Of a stretch of DNA of 64,000 bases, positions 1 through 11,948 are shown in pieces (the first letter of the stretch is position 1; every line of letters starts with the position of its first letter). The stretch lies in NCBI GenBank assembly GCA_004519485.1, contig CP038130.1:744001-808000 (forward strand), written 5' to 3'. Made by a program: the position numbers and the translations under genes. Origin of the DNA: Nannochloropsis oceanica (lineage: Eukaryota > Sar > Eustigmatophyceae > Eustigmatales > Monodopsidaceae). The notes beneath the pieces were generated by a model. The model was not told where the DNA came from. It saw only the letters and a list, made by a program, of their open reading frames with translations, and did no database searches.

Positions 1-3000
1 CGTAGCGCCAGTGACAATAGTTATGTTGGTAGTAGTGGTAGACAGCAGCAACTGGGGTTTACGGTAGATTTGGACCGGGAGTTTGGAGGGGAATATCGCA
101 ATTTGTGGCCGTATCGCATGCTGAACTCGGTGCAGAGCTCTTTTTGGGCCGTGTGCTTAAATACTGATCGAAACGTAGTTATTGCAGCGCCAACAGGCGT
201 GGGCAAAACGATGGCGTTGGAAGCAGCGATTTGTCGGTTGCTCCTAGAGAGTGAAAGTGTGGGAGATATGCACCGAAAGTGGAGGGTGGTTTACATAGCG
301 CCGGTTAAGGCTTTGTGTCAGCAGAGGCTATTAGATTGGCGGGCTCGTTTCGGGTCAAAGTTTGGATTGAAATGCGCAGAGTTGACGGGGGATTCGGCGG
401 GCTTGAGGGAGGTGGCAGCGTCTCACATTTTATTTGCTACACCAGAAAAATTCGATGCCGTATCGAGAGATTGGCGTGAGAATCTTTATTTGCTTGGTTC
501 GGTCCGGTTAGTGCTGATCGATGAAGCACATTTTTTAGGTGAGGACCCACGTGGATCGGCGCTCGAATCTCTGATTTGTAGGCTGAAGGTGATTAAGACT
601 CATAAAGGGATAGTGGAGAAGGGACTGCCTGCAAGCAAAATGCGAATTCTCGCAGTGTCTGCCACGTTGCCTAATGTCGATGATTTGGGAACATGGTTGG
701 AGGCTCCCACGGAGGCGGTGTTCAATTTCGACTATACCTTTAGACCTGTACCGCTTGATGTGTGAGTATTCTGAGTGGGGCATATATTTATTTGGATGGA
801 GGGTGGCTTGTTATAACATTATGTGCAAGATAATGCAAAAGATCCAGTATCTCATCAATATTGACTCTTCCTCCCACTTTCAGGCACATCCTGAGCTACG
901 CCAACGCCAGTAACCCCTTTCTCTTCCAACGCACGTTGGAGAGTCGGGCGATTGACGTGATCTCCAAGTACAGCGAGGGCAAGGCAACGCTTGTCTTTTG
1001 TGGGTCGAAGAAGGGCGCGGAAACCTTGGCTAGCAAGCTTGCTGACACGACCTCGATGGTAATGAGGGGCGGAGGCGGAAGGCGAGGTCGAGGGCAGGAT
1101 AGCGGGCGGCAGCAGCAGCAGTACGAGAAGGTTGAGCGTTTCACAGGGTTGCAAAACCAGAAACTGAAAGACTTACTTGTGAGCTGCGGAGGTGCAGTCG
1201 CATTCCACCACGCGGGTTTGAGCGCTGAGGATCGCGCGTGTGTCGAAGATTTGTTTCAACAAGGTGTGGTGCGCGTGCTTTGTTCTACTTCTACATTGGC
1301 GCAGGGGATTAACAGTCCGGCGTTTCTGGCTATTATCCTGGGAACCACCTTTTGGCGGGGCGCTGGTATAGGGTACGAGGACCTGCCGGTCTCGGCGGTG
1401 TTACAGATGATTGGGCGCGCCGGCCGGCCCGGTTTTGACGATCGAGGAGTGGCTGTCATCATGACGAGCAAGGACAAGGAGCTCGCTTACACGTCCATGG
1501 CTGATGGTCAAGAAGTGGTCGAGTCCCAGCTTCCTGCCAGATTCCACGAAGCACTGAATGCGGAAGTCTGCTCTCACGTTATCTCTGACTTGGACGGGGC
1601 CATGCGATGGTTACAGTCAACCTTTTTGTGGGTCCGTGCACATCGCAATCCTCGCCATTATGCTGCCCTCCTTCCCCGCGACAACTCGAGTCCGGAAGTA
1701 GATAACAGCGTAGGAGCTCGGTTGAGGGCTTACATGCTACGGACCTTAGCAGAGCTAGAGGCTGAGGAGGTTTTGCGTTTAAGGGAGCCTACAATCAGTG
1801 GGAGCGCGATCGCAGACTTGAGCGCGCAAAATTCGAAGACCGTGGTGCCAATGGTGGGGGGGCGAGTAATGAGCAAAACGGTACGACACATGTCACTATG
1901 ACTGAAACTCTTTCCCTTTTGTCTTTTTGGTGTTTTCCTACAAGTACTGTTAGGTTTCACTTTTTCTTTCTCCTACTATGTCCCACCACCCCCTTCCCCC
2001 CTACAGATGGTCAGCTTTCAGACAATTAAGATCTTGAAGGCGCTGCCCTTTGACGCTAGTTTAGAGGAGCTGCTCTATGCTTGCAGCTGCTGTCCCGAGG
2101 TGAGCAGTCCTGTTCGTAAGGCCGAAAAGCGTTCTCTAAACGATTTGCTTAAGCGCGTCCGCTTCTCCAAGGGAATCGGCATCAAGCGCTGCACCCTCCC
2201 GCCGCACAAAGCCTTCGTGTTGGTCCAGGCCTGCCTTGGGAACCTGGAGATTACGGATTTCACATTAAAGGTATGTTTGTCTTTGTGCGCGTCAGAAAAA
2301 GCGTACACTTGCTCGTACCGGTGCTCGTATAATTGACGAACGTATGTTGCTGAAGTTAGGATATACAAATCAGTACCGAGCTCGATCTCTATTCAAATAG
2401 CACTCCAATCTAAACTACATTTGTCAGCGCCTTTTTAAATTGCCCCCTCGCTAATGCGCCCTCCCTCTCTCATACTCTACTCACGCTCCTTAAAAGCTTG
2501 AGGCCGAGACCATCATGGACACCGTGTCACGTATCGTCCGAGCCAATCAGCACTTTTGCGTCGACTCTGGTCGTGGCGGGGGCGCTTACCTAAGTTTGCT
2601 GCTCGCTCGATCGTTGCGTGCACGCATGTGGGAGACAGAGCGTGACAAGTTATTGCTCCGGCAGGTAGAGGGGATTGGTGTAGCGTTGTGTCATAAGCTC
2701 GGCTTGGCTGGAATCAGCACGTTCCAGGATCTAGTAAATACGCTGCCTTCCAAGATTGAAGCCGCTTGCCATCGTCGCCATCCGTGGGGGCTAGAGATGA
2801 TTCACCTCGTCTCTGGGATTTTGAATAATTCTTTGAATATGCGCGTCTCGCAGGTTGAAGGCAAGCCAGGGACGCGTGGTAACATGGCAACATTAGTGGT
2901 GGAGCTGACACGTTCGACTTCGAGCAGTGGTGATGGGAGTAGCAATGATACGGAAGGACTCGAGTCCGGACTAATAGCGGGACAAGGACGCAAGAAGTGG

Positions 3001-5179
3001 TGGTTGAATTCCACCATGGTTGCGTTTTCTTCGGGTCCGGATTGCAACCTGCTGCTGTTTCGTGAGCTTTCTTTTCCGTCCCCGTTGCCTTCTTCTAAAT
3101 CAGGGGAAGGAGAGGAGGAAATGGTGCACCGGATAGAGTTTACTGTGCCGAGCCCTTTGAAGCAACAGAGCAGAGATGGAGGGGACAAACGCTTTTGCAT
3201 CACGCTGGCTTTGATTTCGCCCTTTATCTCTCTCGATTGCTTGCAGATCTTCTACCCGAGCTTTGCCGAGAACGGGGCAAAAGGTGGCGGTGCGAGTCAA
3301 AGGAGGCTCTCAGAAACCAGAAGGATAGTGTCCACTCCGTCTTCTTCGTCCTCTTCCTTATCATCGTCACGACACACCACTGCCAGTGTACACTCTACAA
3401 TCGACGCAATAACGCCCGTCGCTGACAACAAGCACCAGCCTGCTAACGCCCCGCCCAAGAAAGCCAAAGGGGGTATAGCTGCAGCTAATGTTTCTGCTGC
3501 TGCGTCGACCCTCTCTACTGCTTCTGCCATCTCCGACGACAGACCCAACACTCTGCCGTCACATTTTCAGTACCAGTGTGAACGCCAGAAACAACGAGAG
3601 CAAGAATTGCGGACGAGACGGGAGCAGGAACTTGCGGTGCGGAGGGAAGAGTTGGCGCGTGAGCAGCGGCAGCGCCGACGACAGGAACAGCAGCAGGAAC
3701 ATCAACAGCAGCAACAGCAGCAAGAAGGCGACAGGTGTACCCAGGATGAAGCGTCAGCGGGAGTGGCAAAACTACAATGGCGAGCTCCGGAGCGAACAAT
3801 GACGCAGCAGAAGCAACAAGAATTGACGAAAGAGTGGCACCTGCCGCAGGAACAGAAGCGGCAGCATGAGGAATGGGCAAACATACATCGACAGCAGCAA
3901 GCACAACAGCGACAGCGACAAGTCGATAATACATTGCGACTGTCGTGTATGGCCCCGCCGTCCACCTCTGGACGTCTGCCTGCGACAGCATCTATTACCG
4001 CGCCAATCTGCCGAACCAATGATCTCTTCTCGAGTTTTCAATTTGCGCCATCGCAGCGGAGTCCCATCTTGGATCTGAACGAGAAAAACAGCAGCGGTGA
4101 TAACCTATCCTCCTCAACATCCTCGATCGAATCCTTTCAACGTCGCTACCCAGGGAGCAGCAGCATGGGCATCTTGACACCTCAGCCATTGCCTCCTCCC
4201 CCTCTCGCGCACACCTTCCAGACGGCATCGTTGTCTGCGATGGATTCCACGGGAGAGGCGGAACTCAGCCTGTTGCACGCTAAGGTGAGGGAATCACGCG
4301 CAGACCAAGTTCCAATTCACCGCATTCCCAAAGCTGCACCCACAAACCTGGCCCCCGTCCTTATTACCGACACGAGCTCTCTCCCCTTTCTCAAGGTCGT
4401 CGGTTCCTCCTCGCGTGTGGACACCATATCAGCAAGGGCACCAAGTGCAGCAACCACCTCGAAATTCTTTGGCCGTACCTATACCAGCCCCTTTCGAGGA
4501 AAGCAGCCGCAATCGTCTTCACCACCGCAGGTCGCAACGTCTTGCTTTGGTGCCCTCTATCAATCGTGCAAAGCCCCTACTGAGCAAATGCAGCATCAAT
4601 TGCAGCACGACCTTCTGCAGAGCAAGGTAAGGACCGATTGAACCGGTGTATATATATGTGGACTGGAGGTTATAGACATATTCTCCGGATAGCTCAAGAC
4701 TACACTCCACTTTTGTAACAACCGGAAGTTCTCCATCAAATTTAATCTTTTTCTTGCCAATTGAAACACAGCGAGTCCGCTGTCAAGATGACTTTTGCGG
4801 TGGCCCTCAAGACGATGAGGACGAGAAAGATGATCTGACGCTGCCCTCGCTGCCGACGCCGTACGGCTCGCCTCCTCTGAGCATGCCCCCGTCTAATCAC
4901 TCTGACAAACGCCCGTTCAAGCGATGCGCGCCAATGTATAATCATCCTCTTCCTTTATCTCCTTCAGCGTACTACCAAGGAGAGCAGCATTACTCCTACA
5001 ACAACACCCCATCCCCTTCCCAGGCACTCGCGTTGACCTTCCAGCAAAAGCCGCAGAAACACAATGGATGTCTCCAAGAAGCCTGTTATGGTGGCGATGG
5101 TGCTGCCGCGGGTTATGGTGTGGAACAGCAATCTGCAGAACTACCATCGGACTCCTTTGATTCGGCGGGCTTCATTTGA
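1..5179 (+). CDS. HFM1: Meiotic DNA helicase HFM1/MER3 (5' end outside window)
   Basis: Ski2-like superfamily-2 helicase of the HFM1/MER3 group, which extends heteroduplex during meiotic crossover formation. Exons by GT-AG and frame: <1-761, 884-1880, 2007-2270, 2497-4626, 4772-5179; 1519 visible residues, open at the left edge. Seen: Walker A APTGVGKT (visible residues 63-70), DEAH box (174-177), SAT (about 220-222), motif VI around QMIGRAGRPGFDD (from about 428), then a winged-helix part and a Sec63 domain (LEAETIMDTVSRIV..., WETERDKLLLRQVEGIG, ISLDCLQIF). Order and spacing match animal HFM1, including the conserved TDRNVVIAAPTG entry, the HHAG motif and LNAEV. The last ~600 residues are Ser/Gln/Pro-rich, with a polyQ stretch and a charged coiled-coil-like segment, longer than in yeast Mer3. 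A Brr2 or ASCC3 helicase is unlikely because there is only one cassette and the sequence follows HFM1. Confidence 0.93.
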
Positions 5180-5276
5180 GTGTGCGGATACTTTGTGTGT
5201 GTGTGTGTGTGAATAATTTTAGGTAAGGATGGACGTGTACATCTTTGTGTATGTTTGAATTGCACAATAGCGTGAT

Positions 5277-5278
<2 letters not shown>

Positions 5279-5313
<35 letters not shown>
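5279..5313. repeat. (TG)n microsatellite
   Basis: Perfect TG dinucleotide run of about 35 bases just downstream of the HFM1 stop codon; a shorter TG run sits at 5196-5211. Confidence 0.95.
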
Positions 5314-5314
<1 letters not shown>

Positions 5315-6429
5315 GGTGCATGAGTATGCGGGAAATATTCGGAGTGCAGACGCACCCAGAATCAAATATCTACCGGAATCAGAAGTCATGTATTTTGTTC
5401 TATCATTAAATTCGCCTTGAACAATTGTCTGATACCATACATGACTTTTAGAAGATATATGCACGAGTGATATAATGCAGGTAACGGACTGGGATCCCGA
5501 GCAAAGGGGAAAACTAAAAGCAATACGGTCATAAATATATATACCTATAAATCTAGCTAGGACTTGATAAGACGGAAATACTCACTACCACTCTGATATT
5601 GCCATACATAGCATCACTGCCTTGTGGATGAGCATGCAGAATACCAGAGGAGCATAAGTGCTCAACTGCTCGCATGGGAGAGGACACCGCATGTGTGAGA
5701 CAAAAAAGAAAATTACTTTCGATCAGACCACCATAAATATTACCTTATTCTTCACGACGGGTTGACTAATTTGAATGTGCTTTATACTATCGTTCATTAC
5801 GCAATTTATTTCACTCATGCCACGAGCGCATCTTAGCCGACAATAAATCGTTCAAAGTGTCACACCATGGGTGCATACATAGTATGCTCCATGCACACGT
5901 CGGGAAATCCCACTTCAAATGGCAATTAGGTAATTAGGAGGCCAATCCTGGCAATTGGACAATTGTCAGTATGAGTCAATTGTTCAATCGACATTTAAAT
6001 GGCAATAAATTGGACCAATTGTCTCAGTTAAAAGGAACAAAATGCTTTTGAACCAAATGTATTTGAGAGCGTCACCTGGGTTGAAAGACCCACTGGCATT
6101 TACATTTGCTGAAGAGTTCGCCGATGCTTTCCAACAAACAATTGCAATTGGTTGAACCAGATATATTTGGTTTACAACCAAAAATATTTGGCTATACGGC
6201 TCGATTAAGCGTGTGCTCATTTTTCTCGTGTAGTAGAAAAGCCCAGCGAGAGACCTACAATGCCTTCGATAGGTTGTTGATCATGATCGTGGAAATCAAA
6301 ACTATTGTCCACAGAAGATGGTATTGGACGCCCTTTGTCGCTTGCATAGAATGGGGCCACGCGCATATATATGATTTTGGATACGGATACGCGCACGCCC
6401 GTGCTTGCCTGCACGTGCGTGCCCCGTAA

Positions 6430-6505
6430 CCCCAGGCCAAAAACGGAATCGAACCCCACGATCAAGGATTTGGTAAGCCACGCGCCCCATCACCATCCGA
6501 TCCGG
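6430..6505 (-). repeat. tRNA-like remnant / possible SINE head
   Basis: Read on the minus strand there is a perfect pol III B-box (GGTTCGATTCC) preceded by TTACCAA, which would fit a tRNA anticodon loop with T33 and A37. The T-stem and anticodon stem have mismatches and no clean D-arm or acceptor stem is visible, so this is not an intact tRNA gene. A tRNA pseudogene or the head of a tRNA-derived SINE is possible; chance is not excluded. Confidence 0.25.
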
Positions 6506-7095
6506 TACGACCCAATAAACAGCATACAATGCTGAGGCTCCTTGATGCGTGTCCGCACTGGTTCTGAACTACCACACCACCAGCAGTAGCAGCATTACCA
6601 CCAGGAGCAGGAGCAGCAGCATGGAGGATGTGTATCCCCGGGGCCTTGGACGTCCGGGACGCAAAGATGAGCACGAGGGGAAGACGAGAAGTGTTTGCCG
6701 AAGCTTGCGCGCGAGCGACACGCGTGTCTCGTTCGTTTCTTTTGTGTTTTCTTTTCCATCATGGAATCCCGTGTTTGACGCTGCTCTCCAGCTCCCTCTC
6801 GTGTCCCCACTCTCCCTTTCACCAGCGCACCTCCTGCTGCTCTCATCTGCCCCCATCCCGGCATCCCCCGTTACCAGTCCACATCCCCCGAAAAAAAACT
6901 GAATCTAAATCGTCACAAGGCACGTGTAATATGCCAAAATTTAATCTCGTCCCTGTCATCCTCCCTATTCGGTCACCCACGCGGCCCGATCTCCGCTCCA
7001 TATCATTAGTCCCATGCCCCTAAAGCCCTCTTATCACAAACAAATAGCAAACCACCACACCACACACCATCATGAGAAACCACACTAGACTCAAC

Positions 7096-10000
7096 TCAGA
7101 AGTCGTCCATGTCCTCCTCCTCGTCTTCCCGGGTTTTGTAAATGGGGTCCAGCTGGTGATACTTGTGGAAGTCCTCCTTGCGCCGCAAGCGCGGGGGGAT
7201 GGCCTCCACCAGCTCCTCCTTGGAGAGCACTGGGATGGTGGAGAGGGGCAGGATGAAGTCGCGGTTGAGGTGGAGGAAGAGGATCATCTCAACATAGGCT
7301 GCCTGTAGCATTGTCCGGCGGTTGGCGAGCAGATTCGCAGCAATGCTGAAATCCCGCTCCAGGATGACTGCCGACCCGCCACCCCCAGGAGGCACCGAAA
7401 CACCCGCGCCAATGCCGGGAACTCGCGTGCCCCCTTCTTCTCCGCCTTCCCATCCGCATCACACGCCCACAACTGACGCACTTGCTGCCAGTCCTTGTGA
7501 AGCCCCTCCGTCTTGCACCACTTCCCGTACTCCTCCATGATGGCCTGTGCCCGTGCGAAGGGGGACGGATCCATCTCTGCATCGCTATCGTCGGAGCCAC
7601 TCTCCATTCCAAACAACGCCGCCCCTGCCGACGCCGGGCGTCTTGCAACCGCCTGCCCAAGCGTTAGCTGCATGAGCCTGTCTCCCCCTCCTCCCGCAGC
7701 CTCCTCATTGTCGCACATGTCCTCTCCGTCCCCGGCCGCCAACACCACTTCCAGCTGCTTCACGATCACCCTCCGGATAATCGACTTGATAACCACCGCC
7801 TTGCGCTGGTGCACCACAGGTCCACCCACTTCACCTCTGAGTAGTACGGATTCGCCATGACCGCTGCATCAAAGAGGTAGGAGCAGCTGGGCACGGGGTT
7901 GTGGTACCGCCCCTCTACGAAGCGCTAATCGATCTCGAACCCTAGGCCCTCCCGCATCGCCCGCCCAATCTCCGTCATGTCCTCCGGCTGCCTCATGCAG
8001 TAGGCTCGCGCAAGCTTGATCCCATCGTCATTTTCCTCCACGTCCGAATTATCGGACGTCGACGAGTTCAGGATGCACTTCCACAGGTCCACGAGTCAGG
8101 GCACCTCGGGGTCTTCCACGCGCAGGGGCTGCTTCGTGTCCAGGCTCGTTGCGAGGAGGGTGTTAATGAGAAAGGGCACCCGCGCTCCCGTGCTCGAGTC
8201 CGAGGCCTGGAGCTCCGTCAGGACCGCGTTGACCGGCTTCAGCACCGCCAGGGCCTCTAGCATCTCCTTTCTCTGGTCCTTGATTGGGGCGTTGATGTGG
8301 GCGTTGGAGCGCAAGAAAAGCCTCCGGAATGTACCCGTCCAAGACTCTAGTATGCGCTCGAAAACCATGACAACAGAAGACCAGCAGTTCGGCGCCATAT
8401 TCTTCAGCGCCAGTTGCTTACCATAAATCTCCAGCTGCGCCTGAATGACCTCCATCTGTTGGTTGGCGGTGTAAATGTATTATTGTGTGAGATAATGGTA
8501 TCTACATCTCGCCCAAACACAAAAGATACACTACATCAATGAAAATGTCAACGTACAGATACTGCGTACCTTTATGGGGGGTGATTTGGACGGACTGTAC
8601 AGAAAGTTATGTAACTTTTTTGCTCTTTTTACTTTTTTGGGGTTTTGATCACCATTTCGAGCCTTGTCACCGGCATAAAGACATCTCCTTCTATAATATT
8701 TTGAGCACCAAAATCAGCCCGCCCCGCATGACGGGGAAGCTGTTGGCATCAGGCTAATGGCATTTTCGCGGGACGATGACGCCATCCCGCTCTAAACAAG
8801 CCGCTCCTTTGGCTGCCGGTCATCCCGCGCCAACGAGTGGGACTGATGCCGGCAGCTTCCCCGTCATGCGGGGTGGGCTTATTTTGGTGCTCAAAATATG
8901 ATAGAAGGAGATGTCTTTATGCCGATGACAAGGCTCGTAATGGTGATAGATAGATAGATACGACGATCTTGCGAATGAAGTGGAGCAGGTCGCGGCCAGA
9001 CCGAATGGCCCCACCACCGGCCGGCGCGTCATCGTCCCTCTTCTCCTCCTCCCCCTGGACTCCCGCGCCCTCATCGGCCCCATATTCCAGGGCTTTGGCG
9101 ATCGCGCGGTTCAGCATGTGCGCTCCACACCATCTGTGTGCATAAAATATAGAAGTGAGATAATCTGTGGTCAAAGTTGCCGTCACCAATGTACGCGAAA
9201 CTTACTCCAAGGGCTTGTTGAGGAAGCTCGGGTTTGATGCGCAGCACTTGACGTCGCTGCCCCCGTCAGACACGATGGCAAAGATGTCGTTGTCCAAGCT
9301 GATGTCGAAGTCGGAGAGCACCGCCACGACCCAGCTGTACACCAGCTCCGAATACTGTGTGGCCGCGTAGAGCTCCGGGGTCGGGGCCAGGTGCCTAAGG
9401 CCAATGAGATGCTGCCGCGGGGAGACTTGTGCGTCAATCCACCGCTTCGCACGTGAACGCCTGTGTGGTAAAGTCTTTGTGTGGTGGGAACGTACATAAT
9501 CGTGGAGGTGTGGCCTCTGTAAACGATAGGCAAGTGCGTATCGTGTATGCACGTACCGAGGAACTTGCGCCCGCTCTTTTTATCTTCCCAGATGTCATTA
9601 CATGAGCGTCAAGGAAGGGAATGCCACCAGCCCAGGTGTCCGTGATCTCAGACTTTATCTTGTTATTGCTAGCGGCGAAGAGCTCAACGACCATGCCCCG
9701 CACAGTCTTTGAGTTCATGCCCTATTTGGGGTAGGTGGCGTCTGTGGGGATAAAGAGACGGTTGAAAGTACGAGTCGTAATGAGATTGTCTCATATCAAG
9801 CCTCCCACAATCATCACATTGTGTTCGGATCCTGTCAATCCGTCCATAACACAAACATCTGCGTACCAATGTCTTTGTAGTGGTTGTGGAACGTAGCTCT
9901 TCTCCCCCAGGACGAAGGGGCTGAACTCGAGGACGATCCAGGTCTGGACGAACTGCAGCTTTTGGTATCGGTCCCGCTCGCCTGCCTTGAAGCAACCTGC

Positions 10001-10700
10001 AGATCAACGTTGCGTCGTTTGTCGTCGTCCGCCGCCGCCGCCGCCACCGCCGCCGTCAGGTGCCGACGGGTGGCGTTGGTCTGGATGCCGTGTGTCGCCC
10101 CCGGGTGATCGACGGCGTTGGAGTTGGTGTCCTTCCGGATGGCGATGGGCCCGCACACGCGGCACGCGGCAGTCAGCAGGCAGTAGATGTGTCCTGGGTC
10201 GACCCCTCCTTGTCATGCATGACGCCATAGTCCCACAAGATGGAGCGCTTCTTGTTGGTTGGCGGTGTCACGCGCGTGAGCGTGTGGGGCTCACTTCCCG
10301 GCACTGTGTGTAGTGGTGATTGGCCACTAATGTTTAGTGTTTGGTGTTTCATGATCAGCACCATATTCCCGTCAACCTGACGATAAAGCCTGCTTACACT
10401 TACCTTTGTGCTCCGCGATTAGCTTCTGCAGCTCGTCCAGCGTTATGTCCATGTGTGCGGAGTTCCGCCGTCGCTTGGCCGCCGGCTCCGCGCTCCCGCT
10501 CCCACTGCAGCCTCCACCGCCCGCCCCGTCAATCTCTATCGCCTTTATACCTGCACCTCCTCCTCCTTTTCCTCAGCCGGTGCGGCGGCTCCACCCATCT
10601 GCTGTTGCTCCTCCTGCTCTCCCTGCTGCTCCTGCTGCTACTGCTGCTCTTCTTCCTCCTGCTGCTGCTGCTGCTGCTAGTGGTGGTGGTGGTGGTGGTG
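7096..10700 (-). mobile_element. Degenerate hAT-superfamily DNA transposon (transposase pseudogene)
   Basis: Plain cut-and-paste DNA transposon, read on the minus strand from about 10.5 kb down to the stop at 7096. Parts in order: N-terminal exon with AAKRRRNSAHMDITLDELQK and a GTAAGT donor at 10403; BED zinc finger (KKRSILWDYG ... CRVC ... NATRRHL, 10050-10270); the segment IKSEITDTWAGGIPFLDAHV (about 9580-9660) like the first catalytic-Asp region of hAT; SDGGSDVKC (about 9260) and WCGAHMLNRAIAKAL (about 9100), like the second catalytic region; NCWSSVVMVFERILES (about 8340-8400); and the C-terminal dimerisation block FPALARV ... ERDFSIAANLLANRR ... EMILFLHLN (7280-7440). The reading frame shifts at least within the BED finger, near 9900, between about 7830 and 8096, and inside the dimerisation block, so it is not functional as it stands. 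N-terminal His/Gln-rich tracts are broken. Terminal inverted repeats and target-site duplications were not found, so the outer limits are approximate. Confidence 0.85.
8648..8947. repeat. 300-bp foldback (MITE-like) inverted repeat nested in the hAT element
   Basis: Two 105-base arms, 8648-8752 and 8843-8947, are inverted copies of each other with 7 mismatches by direct comparison (about 93% identity), separated by a 90-base loop. The outer ends read ATCACCATT and AATGGTGAT. The element lies between the WCGAHMLN exon and the MEVIQAQLEIYG exon of the hAT transposase, in what looks like its intron (acceptor at 8456). No transposase is encoded and no clear target-site duplication is seen; a GATA tetranucleotide run abuts the right end. 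A non-autonomous foldback/MITE insertion fits best. Confidence 0.85.
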
Positions 10701-11948
10701 CTGCTGTTGCTGCTCCTGCTGCTCATCCCACGCATACGGCCCTTTTCTGCCCTCCACGCCTCTGGAATCTGCTGATGCGATGGGGGCTGAGGCTGGGGGC
10801 CCAGCTTGGCCATACCTGCCCCTCCATCATGTCCTGTGTTTTTGGAAACATAGGGGCAGATGTGAGCTGTCGTGGGCCGATAGTGAATTGTCGTGTGGTT
10901 TAGGCGGTGGTGATTTTGCGTGGGGGGACAAGGAAGATGGAAAGATGGCGAGTATCTTCTGAAGCCGCGCAGCAAAAAGCGACCCAGGCAGCTCCCCGCC
11001 CCAACTGACTGACTGCCTGCTCTAGCCGTGGCCCGTGTGTGGTTTTCGCTCTCGAACGAGCTCTCGAGATCTCGAGCGAGATTCGAGCGATCCGCGAGCG
11101 AGGCGCTAGCAGCGATTCGCTAGACCTCGTGGTCGGCGCAGATTCTGTATAGCGCTATGTGGACCCACATAGTGACAAAAAAGGATCATAACTATGTGGT
11201 CGCCGATTACATTGGTTGCCGACCGATGGTGACCAAATATTTGGACCATTTGCATGATCACACAGCATTTTCAGGGCAATTGTATTTGTTATTTACTTTC
11301 AATGACAGATCCAAATGGATATAATTATCCAATACACCATGTGTCCAATTAATTAGCCTCAACTTTTCCAAATAGTTGTTAGAGGCTCAATATTTGTCCG
11401 ATGTGTGCTTTTCTCAGATCGAAGGACCGACTCGAAATAGCTCCATGTCTTCGGGGCCAACTCTCCACCCTATCGTGATGAGGAGAAAAGTTGCTAGGAA
11501 GAGGTCTCCGAAATAGACACCATGCTTCATGAATCATATCGAATATAGATATCTGAAGGATCTTCCTGGCCTCGTGACTTCCATGGAATACTTAGTATTA
11601 TAACAAGTAATCCAAAACTTGGCGCGCTTACAGCGAACACAAGCCGTCGGCGATTTCCTCCTATCTATCATCGCGGTAGTGTTGATGTCATGGCATGTCA
11701 AGCCACAAGCACAACATGAGATTCCCTACAGCACAAATGTAAACAACCGACAAAAATCTGACTTCCGACATAGATTTACGTGGAGATACACCCCCTTCTC
11801 GCTTCGACGAGGCGCCAAACTCGTCTAAATCAAGCCATATTGGAGCAGCAGCAGCATTTCGCAGCCGGCTGATACCTTCCTCGCCTCCCCCGAATACGCG
11901 CCACACGCGCCATCTCTTGCAGCAAAAGCAAGCACCTCAGTCTCACAA
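10701..11948. other. Gene-free, partly palindromic and AT-rich region
   Basis: No gene recognised. The left third is probably the 5' flank or broken N-terminus of the hAT element (short-codon repeats). At 11041-11115 there is a CTCGAG-rich self-complementary stretch, and at 11155-11172 a perfect 8-base inverted repeat (CTATGTGG/CCACATAG, 2-base spacer) with a third copy of the motif at about 11192. From 11200 to 11600 the DNA is AT-rich without coding signal. The promoter of the downstream phosphodiesterase should lie in the last few hundred bases. Confidence 0.5.

Larger units (their letters stand above)
5180..7095. other. Intergenic region with TG repeats, CAATTG cluster and AT-rich DNA
   Basis: No convincing gene. 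It holds two TG tracts (5196-5211 and 5279-5313), an AT-rich zone at 5400-6240 with six CAATTG palindromes between 5952 and 6150, a tRNA-like B-box on the minus strand near 6440-6500, and CT/CA-rich DNA up to the transposase stop codon. Some of this may be the 3' flank of the hAT element, whose terminus I could not fix. Confidence 0.6.

Noticed and set aside
8648-8947. Reading the inverted repeat as LTRs or a CRISPR unit
   Set aside because: The arms are inverted, not direct, there are only two, and this is eukaryotic nuclear DNA; a foldback/MITE fits.
10341-10903. Long plus-strand open frames rich in Leu, Pro and Ala
   Set aside because: They are the complement of CAG/CAC and GGA repeats in the broken 5' part of the minus-strand hAT transposase; no independent protein signature.
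5881-11420. AT-rich flanks on both sides of the hAT element as matching terminal inverted repeats
   Set aside because: Both contain CCAAT/AATTGG-like words and an AAATATTTGG motif, but I could not align a contiguous inverted match, so I do not claim the element's ends.
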